From NCBI GenBank assembly GCA_037179335.1, contig JAKZHN010000049.1, positions 1 through 64,000 on the forward strand: 64,000 bases of DNA, read 5' to 3'. Positions 49,887 to 59,902 of this stretch are shown piece by piece. The first letter of the stretch is position 1; every line of letters begins with the position of its first letter. The notes beneath the pieces were generated by a model. The model was given only the letters and a program-made list of their open reading frames with translations, searched no databases and was not told the DNA's origin. This stretch comes from Cyclaneusma minus (lineage: Eukaryota; Ascomycota; Leotiomycetes; Marthamycetales; Marthamycetaceae). The translations under genes were made by a program, and so were the position numbers.

Positions 49887-50581
49887 TCAAGCACCACCCT
49901 CTCTCTTCGCATACTCCTCCTCCATCCTCTCCTCATACAACCTCCCCGCATCCGTCTCGTCAGATGGAGTAGTAGGATCTGTCTTCAAAACACCCTCTTT
50001 AACCAACTCTCCGGGATTGGGGCGACGCGCGATTTTCTCGTTCAGGTTGTCGGCTAGCATGTGCTTTTCGAGTTCCTTTTGTGGACCGACGATGCCGGGG
50101 GCGGCGTTTGTGGCGGGGAGGATGTTGCCTATTTATTGTTCCATCATCAGCCATGGAGTACACGGTTGATTATGTGCGAATGCAGGGGCAGATTCGCAAG
50201 CCCGTGTTCACAGGCAACGTGAACGAGGGACGTACGTTCAACCAAACTGCTCTTCTCAGGACGCTTCTCCAGGCCTTTCTTCAAGTTGTCGGATACGCGT
50301 TGGCGCTCGAGTTCTTGGGCTTTTGCTTGGAGGGCACTACACGATGCAAGCTCCGAGTTAGTTAAGTGGTCTCCCCTTTTATCACATGAAGCAAGAAGGT
50401 GAACATACGGAGCAGCATTGGTGTCGAGCAAGATATGCCTGTCTTTCAGCTCCTGTGGGTCTGGTCTGTGCTGGAGGTGCTTCTCCAGGGAGTGTCGGCG
50501 TACCTGGCCGGGGCGGTCGATGGGGATGATGGGGGTTTCGTCGACGGCGGAGGACTTGTTGGCTTCGTTCTCAGATGCCAT
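49887..50581 (-). CDS. RPEL-repeat protein
   Basis: Three exons (50,581-50,409; 50,336-50,236; 50,128-49,887) with GTATGT and GTACGT donors and TAG acceptors give 171 residues. Three RPEL-type motifs are evenly spaced: HLQHRPDPQELKDRHIL (about 34-50), GLEKRPEKSSLVERNIL (about 75-91) and KIARRPNPGELVKEGVL (about 116-132). Each has the pattern RP....L(V/K)..(G/N/H)(I/V)L. In animals RPEL motifs bind G-actin (MRTF, Phactr). Short fungal RPEL proteins exist, but I know of no settled function. The second motif has S-L in place of E-L. There is no signal peptide or membrane segment, so a soluble cytosolic or nuclear protein is likely. A (GTT)12 tract lies 110 bp upstream of the ATG. Confidence 0.85.
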
Positions 50582-50689
50582 GGTTGTGGTGTTGCTTGGT
50601 GTTGGGAAGACGAGTTGTGTGGGTTCTATGAGTGAAGCGGTATTGTGTTGAAAGATCGGTGGAGTTGAAATTGGAGAGTTGTGGTGTGG

Positions 50690-50690
<1 letters not shown>

Positions 50691-50726
<36 letters not shown>
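50691..50726. repeat. (GTT)12 microsatellite in the RPEL gene 5' flank
   Basis: Twelve uninterrupted GTT units, 110-145 bp upstream of the RPEL-protein start codon. On the minus strand it is (AAC)12 and could lie in the 5' untranslated region or core promoter. Length variation here could tune expression; that is speculation. Confidence 0.95.
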
Positions 50727-51687
50727 ATGGTGAAAGGCTGTAAGTAGCTTCAATGCACCATAGCTGTCGGAATCCCTGCTGTCGATGACGGGGCGGGGTG
50801 GGGCGGACGAGGCGGGAGCTAAAGTGGCGCGTTCGAAATCCATGATCACGTGATGTCCGGATGACTAAGCCAGCACTTTTCGGCCACGCTCTCAAGTTTT
50901 CTGTTCGAACCGACAGTCTGGCTTCCATCCCTGGCGTCACCTTCAGCAGAAGAAGTTACCTAATTGAGGACTCCTCAAACTGCGGCGCTCTTGAGGTCTT
51001 CAATGCATTTGCGTTTGCCACGACGCCGACCTTCTCCGCGATTTTCAGCCCAGCGTCGCGTCTCGTGCTCTTCCGCGTCCCATTCCATTGACCTGGCGTC
51101 CTTGGAATGTACACTGGCCGTCTGGCAAACTATTTATGGGACACAGCCTCCTACATTCTTCCTGGAATTACCGTTTCACCAGCGGAGCGAACTCCGGAAG
51201 CGTGACAACACCTTCACCTGAAGGCGCCTCGAGCACAAAGTACCTCTGATAACGGCTTCACCAGGTCTGGGTCAGAGACTGATTTGCTCAAGTCATGGCT
51301 TACCTGCTTATTCGCAGAGCAAAGATTCCAATTGTTTTGCGGCCCAGATGATCACCAGTCTCTTTCAGGTAGGTCTCGCGACCAGGAATGCTGGAAAGCT
51401 TGGGACAATTTCTTTCAGATCTTGCCGAGATTCGCAAGAATGCCACGGCTCACGCGTATCCCACTACGCAATCGTTTCTTAAAGTCGCGCTCCCGTTTTC
51501 ATCTCCGTCCCTCTGCTATTCTCCAGGTCTACCTCCGTCACTCTTTTACTCACCGTCATTTCTGTTTTCGCTTTCTCCTCTGCCCTCACTCTCTATCCAC
51601 TCATTTGCAGAGAGAACACCAATCTTCATTTCACACGAGATCAATCACCATTCGCGAAGCTCACCCGGCACGTCAACTCTCGACACG
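50727..51687. other. Divergent intergenic region
   Basis: Spacer of about 1 kb between the RPEL gene (-) and the secreted-protein gene (+). The frame of the latter is open back to 51,388, but that upstream part is pyrimidine-rich leader sequence and lacks protein character. No separate gene is supported. Confidence 0.5.
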
Positions 51688-53509
51688 ATGCGTTTTCTTC
51701 TGGCTTTCCTGTCCTTCGGGATCGGGGCATTGGCTGTCCCTGTGAAGGATCGCGGACTCCCCGGCACCAAGGGAGACTACACGACCTTTGCGTTTACTTC
51801 CTTCTATCTGCAAGTCAGCGGATTGGCTGGAAGCAACCCCGACCCCATGGAGTTCAACAACAAGTTTCTGGCCGTCTCGAAGACGTGCGGCCAAGGCCCC
51901 ATGGGCAACACCAGCAACTGCGCCCCAACTTTCGTCCCGGCTACCGACCTCGCTTCTGCATTTTCCGTAGACCCTGATACAGGAAACCTCTTCACCTCGA
52001 CCGGCACTAGGTACACCGCGGAGCAACAAAACATGACCTCCGACAGCCCGCTCTTTTTCGCCAGCTCCTCCTATCTTGTCTACGAGCAACCCGCCACTCT
52101 GGTATGCGAGATCAGTGGAACAGATACATACAGCTTGTCTTGCAATGGTGGCCTTGGAGCATTTGGAATCGGCACCGACAGTCAGTTGTACTACTTGAAC
52201 GAAGCGCGAGGAGACAACGTTACCACCGTCAAAAGAACCCCAAGCATCCACAAGAAGAGACAGCAACAAACGGGAGCTATCACTTTGATTGTTATACCAA
52301 TTGTGGCAGTCGCTCCTACCTCACCATCGTCTTCTTCAAGCCTGGTCCCCACATCATCGTCGAGTGCATTGGCGACGTCGAGCGCATTGGCGACGTCGAG
52401 TGCATTGGCGACGTCGAGTGCATTTCCGACATCATTGGCGACTTTCTCCCCATCCATTTTGTCTGTGCCAACAGTCTCGTCGAGCCTTTCGATCCCCATT
52501 TTGCCTTCAACCGTCGCGCCCCTGTCGATCGTCCCGGCTATCTCGAGTTCGTCAATCTCAGGAGCAACTCCCCTGGTAACGGCTAGCACATCCTCTGCTC
52601 CTCTCTCTGCCCAGACCATCTGCCCAGGTTCCACAAGTTTCAAGCTTCAGGCTGTCGACCGCGCCAACCAGTCAAGCTTTGGCTATGTTTCCGTTGGGAC
52701 CAACTGCATCCCCGGAGAAGACAGCCCCGACGTATGCCTCGCCAGCTTTACTAACAGCACCTCAAACGCGACCAACTTCTTCCTGGACGGGACCTCCCAT
52801 ATCAATGCCCAAATGGCGAACTACAGCGCCGATCCCGTACACAACAGATACATCGCCAATGTCCCTCAGATGTCCGCAAGCAGCCCACTGGAGTTTGTTG
52901 CGACTACCTACAACAACACTCCTCCTGCTAGCGTGGAGCAGCCGATCTGCTATGTGACCTCTACCAACCAGATCATCTGCCATGATTCCGAGGTTGCCGA
53001 TTTCGAGTTTAGCTCGGTTCAGGGGGGTATTCTGTACATGACTTACTCGACGGATGCGGGTGATATTGCGCTGGATCTGTTTGTGAGGTGCCCGGTGAAT
53101 ACTACAGGTAAGGAATTAAAAGATGTCTTCGGAGTCGAACACATGAGCTAATGAATATAGCCTCGTCGAGCACCGCATCGTCAACTGCGACTGCCTCGTC
53201 TAGCTCCTCTGTAGCCTCTGCCACATCCGCCGCGGCTGCTCCAACAGGAACTGGCCCAGCAGCTTCTGCATCGGGATCACCAAGCACACCTGCCAACGGG
53301 GGCTCTCAACCAATGCAGCCTGCTGTCAGCGGATCAGGAAGCTCGCCAGCCAGTGGAAACTCCGAGCCTGCAGTACCTTCCGGCACTGTATACGGTAATT
53401 CAAACTGCGTACCCAAAGAAAATTACTCTTTACTGACGAATGAACGACAGACCCCTCTGGTTCTTGCTACCGCCCAATGAAGCGCGACTTGCAGCTGGTG
53501 CAAGGCTAA
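51688..53509 (+). CDS. Secreted Ser/Thr-rich surface protein with two similar domains
   Basis: Exons 51,688-53,107, 53,161-53,394 and 53,451-53,509 give 570 residues. I chose the ATG at 51,688 because it starts a clear signal peptide (MRFLLAFLSFGIGALA|VPV), although the frame is open further upstream. A Cys-containing globular region (about 30-175) ends at dibasic sites (VKRTP, HKKRQ) that Kex2 could cut. A Ser-rich stretch with three SSALAT repeats (about 224-245) follows. A second globular region (about 310-475) again has CPGS, N-glycosylation sequons and four or more Cys. The tail is Ser/Thr/Pro-rich, ending YDPSGSCYRPMKRDLQLVQG. It lacks the hydrophobic C-terminus of a GPI signal. It is probably a wall or extracellular glycoprotein; no named family recognised. 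Confidence 0.78.
52357..52440 (+). repeat. 18-bp coding minisatellite (SSALAT)
   Basis: Three near-perfect 18-bp units plus a diverged fourth encode SSALAT repeats in the Ser-rich linker of the secreted protein. In-frame repeats like this often vary in number between strains of fungal surface-protein genes. Confidence 0.85.
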
Positions 53510-54248
53510 ATTGACGCCGCTGCGCTGTGAATTTTGCGCGAGTTCTGCATAGGTGTGGGTGTGTTGCTCGTGGTAAGCTACAAGGTATGCGGAAGCAGGA
53601 TGATGGATGTAATTTGTGACCTTGGATGGAATTCTGGTGTGGATATATTCGCATAATACGCGGGTGAGCGTCTTTAGACTAATTTCGAATAGAAACTGAG
53701 TATCTGCCTTGGACTGGAAACGAGTGCGTAGTCCCAAGGATCCAAGGCCCTTGCTGTCGTGGGTCTCAGTGATGCCTTTCCACTTGAGACCTTCTCCGCG
53801 AGGCAACATGTCATTATTTGTCGGCGATACGGACGTAATGTGCGACTGGCTTCTCTGCTTTCTATCGTCTGGTGTTCGAGCAATTGCGACGCACTTCTTG
53901 CGTTCCCTTGTTCCTGTCTTTCTTCATGGTGTTTTGGATTTTGCCTTATCATTTGGACTGGGTGACATCTCGTAATTACACTCGGAGATGTGGCAGAATC
54001 CCTTTGGTTCAAATGCTAGGATGTAAACATCCTGTCAGTCAGCTGCGTCTCTGCCACAAGAGTCAGAGCGGCCACCTTCCACATACATCCAGGAAAGAGC
54101 GACTGCCCTACAGCCCTATGCGCAGCCCGCTGCCATTACTACAGTTCCTCTGCGTCATGCGGAGCTGATATCTTCATCAACTTGCATCTTTACAAAGAGT
54201 CAAACAACACTGTTCGTTTCTTGACTCCACTATCCCCACACATCAAAT
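53510..54248. other. Intergenic, nothing recognised
   Basis: About 740 bp between two plus-strand genes. Overlapping frames on both strands (for example 53,423-53,809 minus) are without features. Expected content is the terminator of the upstream gene and the promoter of the arrestin-like gene. Confidence 0.5.
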
Positions 54249-55658
54249 ATGCCTTCCTTCCAGGATCCCGAAGAGCCGAGACCGGAGTCTCCCGGATTCA
54301 CATGCTCTATTACCATAGACCAACCCTTGGGGACCGTGTTTCGCCCTGGCCATAAAGTGTCTGGTCGCGTCAACTTCCAGCATACTTATCCATCGAATCC
54401 AACAGCATGCGTAATCTCACTCTGGGGCTACTCCGACACATACATCCGCAAGGAAGTCATCAAGACCGCGTGGACCAGCCCCACTACTACCGAGAAAACC
54501 AAGTATTACCACTACCTCTATCACGATACCACTTTGCATCAGCGCGTCCGCATCGACGTTTCTCGAGCCTTGCCAGACCCTCGGCCATCAGAACTTCCGC
54601 TCCACCAGCAGGCCTCCGAGGTCAGCGACAGAGATTCATCGCACGAGGGCGACCAACAAAACACCAACACGCTCCAAGCAAACACGCGATACACCGGCTC
54701 CTTCGAAATGATTTGGCCCTCCACTTGGTGTCCCGATCGTTATCCAGGAATCGATTTTTCCACAGCGCACGACTGGCGCTTCGAAACCAACCGGCATCCT
54801 ATCCCCCCTTCCCTATACTACAGGAACTCCAAAACCGGTGGCATGTGCAACATCTGCTACAGCCTAACCGCCGATCTCTGTTTTCCCGATCTACCAAGCC
54901 TCAGAGCATTCACTGTTCGCAACGTGAAGTTCAGGCCTAGTGAAGGCTCGCAATTACCCCCCGCAGGCACCGAAACGGCCATGATTAAGCGGCAGTGGAG
55001 ACTACAGACGTCGACGCTCGCAGGCAACGACTATCCCACACCCAAGCAACAACTCATCGATCAGTTTTCTATCAATACGCCGTTTGTATGCTTTTCTCTC
55101 GACGTGACCATTCCCAAAGCAGTGTGCTTTGGAATGCCATTCATCGTCAAGGCGGTTGTGCAGGTAGTGGAGCAGGCGGATAATGTGACGGAATGGCTCC
55201 AGATGTATATTGGGGTTGAGGAAATGAGTTTGTTGGAGACGACGGCGTTCAGTGCGCCTAGAGACTGGACTGCTGGACATGGTCAGCAGCCAAAGCCGTG
55301 TAAGGCGGTCAAGAATCATGCGGGAAAGCCGCATTGGAAGCTGCACCACATGGAGGTTGGGGCGGTGAAGACGGTGTTGCGCACTGATCCGGTGAAAGCG
55401 GTGGTTCAATTGGCGAATTCGTTGGGTACTGGGATGAGTGGTGCGCCAATGCCGGAGCGGAGTGTTGATGGGGAAAATCGAGCGGCGGAATTCCGTGTGA
55501 TGATTCCACCTGATACTGTGCCAACCTTCAGGAGTGTGGCGGTTGCGAGGAGTCATGCGATTTTCGGCAAGGTGAAGGTGCTGTGGTGTGGGAAGAGGTT
55601 TGACGTGGAGTTTCTGGTCAGGGATGTTACTGTTGGGAGCCCTCCGCTGGAAGCTTGA
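54249..55658 (+). CDS. Arrestin-like protein
   Basis: One uninterrupted exon of 469 residues. The start, FTCSITIDQPLGTVFRPGHKVSGRV, matches the arrestin N-domain pattern (a beta strand, then Y/F..G..V.G.V). A following strand, ACVISLWGYSDTYI, fits the family. The insert at about 105-140 is polar and probably disordered. A second beta-rich half includes FSLDVTIPKAVCFGMPFIVKA, typical of the arrestin C-domain start. Fungal alpha-arrestins recruit Rsp5-type ubiquitin ligases to transporters, usually through PPxY motifs. I see no PPxY here, only PPSLYY and a C-terminal GSPPLEA. It is therefore better described as an arrestin-fold protein of unknown target. Confidence 0.78.
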   Translation: MPSFQDPEEPRPESPGFTCSITIDQPLGTVFRPGHKVSGRVNFQHTYPSNPTACVISLWGYSDTYIRKEVIKTAWTSPTTTEKTKYYHYLYHDTTLHQRVRIDVSRALPDPRPSELPLHQQASEVSDRDSSHEGDQQNTNTLQANTRYTGSFEMIWPSTWCPDRYPGIDFSTAHDWRFETNRHPIPPSLYYRNSKTGGMCNICYSLTADLCFPDLPSLRAFTVRNVKFRPSEGSQLPPAGTETAMIKRQWRLQTSTLAGNDYPTPKQQLIDQFSINTPFVCFSLDVTIPKAVCFGMPFIVKAVVQVVEQADNVTEWLQMYIGVEEMSLLETTAFSAPRDWTAGHGQQPKPCKAVKNHAGKPHWKLHHMEVGAVKTVLRTDPVKAVVQLANSLGTGMSGAPMPERSVDGENRAAEFRVMIPPDTVPTFRSVAVARSHAIFGKVKVLWCGKRFDVEFLVRDVTVGSPPLEA

Positions 55659-55833
55659 GCTGTAGGACGGTGAGGAGAATGATCAGGTCACGGGTGGTCT
55701 CTTGTGTTTCCTCGAAAGACACCCATTAGCGTTGAGTTAAGCAATTAGCAGAAGCAATTCACAGCAATCTTTGAATTCAAATTCGAGTGCTATAATCCAT
55801 TTCGATGTTCCCTTTGAAAGACCGCCACACTAT

Positions 55834-56035
55834 ATCGGCTGATTGATAGAAAGATCGACGACTGGCTCATGGGTTCGAGACCGATGAGGCCTGGCATACT
55901 TTATATCCATATGGGAGGGTCAATCGAAAGGGAAACCTTATGCTGGAAGTTGAGCGAGGGCTGACGGGCGGTACTCGGCAGGAACATCGCGCAACTGTGT
56001 TCGCAATCTTGGATTCGATTGGACATCTCCAGCAG
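55834..56035 (+). repeat. Dispersed repeat, copy 1
   Basis: Direct repeat of 58,651-58,870. Shared runs include GGTCAATCGAAAGGGAAA, GGCTGAC(G/A)GGCGGT, CTCGGCAGG and TGTTCGCAATCTTGGATTCG. The second copy has about 20 extra bases, and many differences are transitions. No ORF is shared. It is an old duplicated non-coding segment or small mobile element; the segment after it, to 56,581, holds only unconvincing short frames. Confidence 0.75.
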
Positions 56036-56581
56036 CTGTGTTTAGCAAAGAGAGGGCGAATGGTATCTTTGAGGGTCTTACAGTGGGAGGAAAAAAGTCT
56101 GTTTATTCTGTGACGCCCAGCCCGGTCATCTGTCGTGCATTTTAAAAGCTATGAAAGCTACCATCGCTACCTAACGACAGTTTGTTTCGACACTCTCACG
56201 AATGGCAGGACATCGGTCGCCATCCATGCAGAAATGCTCTCGTTCGCACTTCGCCCTATGTCATTTACTGACACGAAGCAAATGCGCTGCCTCCCACCAA
56301 AGTCCTCCCAGCAAATCCATAATTGAGAGAAAGAAGACAGTCCCGCATCCATGTGGAAATTATCCTTTAGTAGCCATGTCACCGCCCTCCATTGCAAATC
56401 GACACTCAGAACGATACTAGCCCCGCAATCAACAAGAAAAACATGCTCGTCCAGCGGGGCAGCCCATGGGGCTGTCTGAAAGTCCCGGCAGGACAAGTCT
56501 TCCCCTATGTCCTCATGACCTCGAAGACGTGGGTAACGCCTTGCTCTCCAAACCCGGAACACCTAGTCTCCGCTGGATTGC

Positions 56582-56700
56582 GAATATCCCAAATAACCAG
56601 GAATATTCCCAGTAACTAGGAATATTCCAAATGCTTTGGAATATCCCAAGTAATCTGGGACATTTCAAGTTATTGGGAATATTTCTGGTTATATGGGGTA
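56582..56700. repeat. Tandem array of about 20-bp palindromic units
   Basis: About six degenerate copies of a 19-20-bp unit built on AGGAATATTCCCAGTAACT. The core GGAATATTCC is palindromic, so the array reads similarly on both strands (CCAGGAATATTCCC, TAGGAATATTCC, TTTGGAATATCCC, CTGGGACATTTC, TTGGGAATATTTC). It lies about 120 bp beyond the stop codon of the minus-strand gene at 56,820. Confidence 0.8.
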
Positions 56701-56819
56701 ATTACAATTATTCGGAGACAGTAGACCGTATTATAATGTACAAATCAAAAAGTGTTTTGATTGAGAGCTATTCTGTCGAGGAACACCGGCGCGCGGCCAC
56801 ATCTAAAAGCCGCCATCAT

Positions 56820-58273
56820 CTAACTATTGAGTGCATTCCACAACGCTCCCATCTGGTAAGCCCGAGTTATACTTGACTCGACATCTCCCATTTCGTCTTT
56901 GACTGTCTTCGCGCCCTCGCTCAGCTGATCAAGCTCCTCCCTTTCCCTCTCCAAATCGTGTTCTGCAATGACTTCCTCCAAATACACCATTTTCGTATCC
57001 ATCTTGTTCTCCAGACTTGTGACCTCCTGCCCCTGCTGCTTTTTAGTCAGGGTGTCCATATCTGTCATGTTCTTTAGCAACGGCTGCCCCTCCTTTGACA
57101 CTTCCGTGAGCACACGACTCAGGCGACTCGCCCAGAGGTCGCCGGTGGTTTCCTCTGCGCTCAAGCTTGAGCCGCCTGGCGCCGTGGGGTTGAGCCCCCC
57201 TTGCTCTGCCATCGAACCCGCCAGAATCGTCCCCAGCGTCTCTGCAATCTTGTATTGTTCCGGCTTCCAAATCAGGAACAACGGGACACCCACAACACTG
57301 AACTCGAGTTTCATAACGGTGAGACAGGCAAGATACAAGCTCCACATGTAATTGGACTTGGTGAAGGCGTTGTCCACCTTGTGCGCACCCACCCTGTCGC
57401 TCAGCTTGGCCGAACAACCCACCTCGCACGGCGATTGGTACCCGTGGCTTCTCCCATCGTCCTCGAAGATCCTTTTCTCGAGTGTTTGTATCAGGGCCTC
57501 AATTCTCGGGATCCGCTCTTCTTGTAGTTTGCCGGTCGGGTAGGTGAGATAGTGAGGGGGCCGAACTTGACCCCCATCTCTCGGGCATAGAGCCTTGTCG
57601 ATCGACTTGGAGGTCGGTGTAGGTGCCTTCGCGTTGTCTTTGTACCTGTTACAATGTTAGCACTGGACGTGTACGCCGGGAGGAAGTATCCTACTCGGTC
57701 AGAAGCGCGATCAACTTCCGAATCTGCTTCCCAGACAACCAGGCCCCTGTTTGCACGTCGTCCATGGTCAACACCACCGCATTGATGTATGTGCCAGGGA
57801 GGGTATCAGGCTTGAGAAAGAGGCTCTCGAAGTTCCTGTTGGTGGCATAGTAGTGCGCATACGTATTCGAGATGACGGATGTCGCGACCTCGGGATGTAG
57901 CGTGGATAGGAGATCAAGCACGTGCTTGTTCGTCCCTCGATCTTCTACCAATTCCCTCATGCAGGCCTTCATCCTCGAGTTCGCATTCATCTCGGCCAAG
58001 TCGTAGATGGCGGCTGCTAGGCTGCCGTAGTCGGCGTTCTCTCCAAACGCTCGTATCAGCATTCGCTGCGTTGGGTGTTGGTAGTTGTAGTCCCGGGAAA
58101 TCTCCCGTGGACCATTCCTGTCATAGCAATCAGCTGCGAGGCTCGCGCTTGAGTGGGAGAGACGTACATCTTGCTTCGAATACTGGGTGGCGCGCGGAGG
58201 CTGAGTGCAGTATCCGGGCGACTTGGGTCAGAAGAATCGTGCGATCCGGAAGTTGTTTTAACGTGGAGGCCAT
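56820..58273 (-). CDS. Protein of unknown function with C-terminal coiled coil
   Basis: Exons 58,273-58,164, 58,117-57,695 and 57,645-56,820 give 452 residues. The second intron (49 bp, CTAAC branch, CAG end) is clear. The first (46 bp, donor GTCTCT) is less certain; a GTACGT donor four bases upstream would break the frame. The N-terminus reads MASTLKQLPDRTILLTQVAR. The middle is alpha-helical in look (SLAAAIYDLAEMNANSRMKA). The last 100 residues are highly charged and heptad-like (EEVIAEHDLEREREELDQLS). SNYMWSLYLACLTVMKLEFS near 290 is mildly hydrophobic but not a clear membrane helix. No domain recognised. A cytosolic scaffold-like protein is possible. Confidence 0.62.
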
Positions 58274-58348
58274 TGAACGGGAGAGACAATCATAAAATAA
58301 GTTCCGGCCTTACTTCTGGGAGCGGAGAGTGCCAGGCCACTCGTTTTA

Positions 58349-58545
58349 GCTTTCATCCATAAAAAGATGAACAGTTCCCAGCCTACGAAGATCCTCTCAA
58401 GCTCATCTTCTTTCTACGAAATAAGAAATAGCTCCCAGTACAACCAATGTACTTCTGTCTCTTTTATATAGGTGAACTGAACGAATAGTCTTTTCTTACA
58501 GCGTCGAGGTCACGTGAAACAGAATGGCCTAGAGTATGTCCGAAT
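58349..58545 (-). repeat. Duplicated promoter-proximal segment, copy 1
   Basis: Direct repeat of 58,932-59,135, 583 bp apart. Shared words include AGCTTTCAT, CTCTCAAGC, ATCTTCTTTC, GAAATAGCTCCCAGTA and CTCGAGGTCA/GTCGAGGTCACGTG. This copy is the immediate upstream region of the minus-strand gene starting at 58,273. Confidence 0.75.
58462..58471 (-). promoter_or_regulatory. TATA-like box in a duplicated 5' flank
   Basis: CTATATAAAAG on the minus strand, about 190 bp upstream of the ATG at 58,273. It sits within the segment 58,349-58,545, which is repeated at 58,932-59,135, where the corresponding box reads CTTATATGGG. Confidence 0.4.
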
Positions 58546-58650
58546 TCCGCGCCGACAAGCGTTGAAACACCTCTCTTTCTTCCACTTCAGCCAAACATAA
58601 GTCTCCACGACATCCTACAGACGCTGTCCGCGACCTCTACTTCTCGATGG

Positions 58651-58870
58651 TCAGCTGATTGACGGAAAGGTCGACTAGCGGCACGTGAGTTCGATGAACA
58701 GTGAGTACTGACAAGCTTTATGCTCACATGGGAGGGTGGGATTATGATGGTCAATCGAAAGGGAAATCTCGAATTGGTGGCTGAGCGCCGGCTGACAGGC
58801 GGTGCTCGGCAGGGATATCGTGCAACTGCACGTGTTCGCAATCTTGGATTCGATTGCATATCCCCAGGTG
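58651..58870 (+). repeat. Dispersed repeat, copy 2
   Basis: Partner of 55,834-56,035 (see there), located between the two copies of the duplicated promoter segment. It also contains CACGTGAGTTCGATGAACAG, where copy 1 has a diverged equivalent. Confidence 0.75.
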
Positions 58871-58931
58871 GCCTTGATCACGAGGTCCTTTCGGAGCTAT
58901 AGAAGAAATCACACATCCCTGCCAGAAAGTT

Positions 58932-59135
58932 CAGCTTTCATTTACCAAACGACGGAAAATTCCTAGCCCAGGAAACCCTCCGAACTCTCAAGCCTATCTT
59001 CTTTCCCGAAAGAAGAAATAGCTCCCAGTATATCCACCATACCTCAGTCCCCATATAAGTCGATCAACATACTTTTCTTTCCTAAAATAACCTCGAGGTC
59101 ATGTAGAACAAAATGACTCGGAATTTACTCAATTG
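58932..59135 (-). repeat. Duplicated promoter-proximal segment, copy 2
   Basis: Diverged copy of 58,349-58,545. It is not followed on the minus strand by its own coding sequence, so it looks like an orphaned promoter, or the upstream half of a larger tandem duplication. Confidence 0.75.
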
Positions 59136-59412
59136 GAACACAAGTAGACACAGAGATTCACGAATGTCGTAACTTCGTCTTACTACACTCCCTCGTAACC
59201 AGAGATAGATAGAGCGACCATGGCCTAAAAATATGGTGGAGCTCCCATAAGCGCATTCCGACCATACCGGTACCGCGGGCCGAGGAAGATTTAGATATTT
59301 ATGGTCGTTCCGGAAGCTTCGTCTGACCTGGGATCACTCTTCTGTCAGGGTGATCTTTGGGCTATTTAGTTCGACCCGTCCGAGGTCTTAGGTCTTGTAG
59401 ACAACGACACCA

Positions 59413-59902
59413 ATGTGTTGTTCACTATGGAATGTAAGTCTCGCGTGCTGCCGAACAACATCGATATCAGCTGACAACATGGTAGATGGAGCATTCCGTG
59501 TCGGACTGGAAAGGCTATCGCACCTTTCTGCTATACACCAACCATCAGCCGGTTCGTAACTACGCTTACCGGAAGCTGGGTAAACTTCCTCCCAAACCCA
59601 ATGACCCATGGCATCCGGACGTGGTGAGGGCAGAGGAAGAGAACCAGGAGTTCCCATTTGTGGAGGGCTCAGAACCGGATCTGGACGCTTACGACCCTTG
59701 TGTGACCCAGCATCCTGGGCCTGAGCCCGAAACTCTCTGAGAGGATGCTCTTCACGGCCCGGCTCACGACCAGCCGGACCTGAGCTCGGGCTCGGATACC
59801 AAAGACTCGAACGATAGTAACTGGGACAAGGGACGGCTGGTTTTCGAGGCACCAAGCCCACCTACTGCTGAGCCTCCGACCAAAAAGCAGAGGACGGAGT
59901 GA
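59413..59902 (+). pseudogene. Small orphan gene with in-frame TGA
   Basis: A first exon of 7 codons (59,413-59,433), a 52-bp intron with GTAAGT donor, CTGAC branch and TAG acceptor, then a frame from 59,486. It reads MEHSVSDWKGYRTFLLYTNH and continues with NYAYRKLGKLPPKPNDPWHP and DLDAYDPCVTQHPGPEPETL to a TGA at 59,738. The same frame then stays open for 53 more codons, in protein-like acidic sequence (SSGSDTKDSNDSNWDKGR) ending EPPTKKQRTE at 59,902. A CGA-to-TGA change would explain the stop, and this is the commonest nonsense change RIP makes. It could also be a shorter working gene ending at 59,740. No family recognised. Confidence 0.42.

Noticed and set aside
51388..51687. Upstream extension of the secreted-protein frame by 100 codons
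   Set aside because: It translates a pyrimidine-rich leader and would bury the signal peptide that begins at 51,688.
58134..58167. A 34-bp intron as the first intron of the unknown minus-strand gene
   Set aside because: Too short for a fungal intron. A 46-bp alternative (58,118-58,163) keeps the frame and has a branch-like CTGAT.
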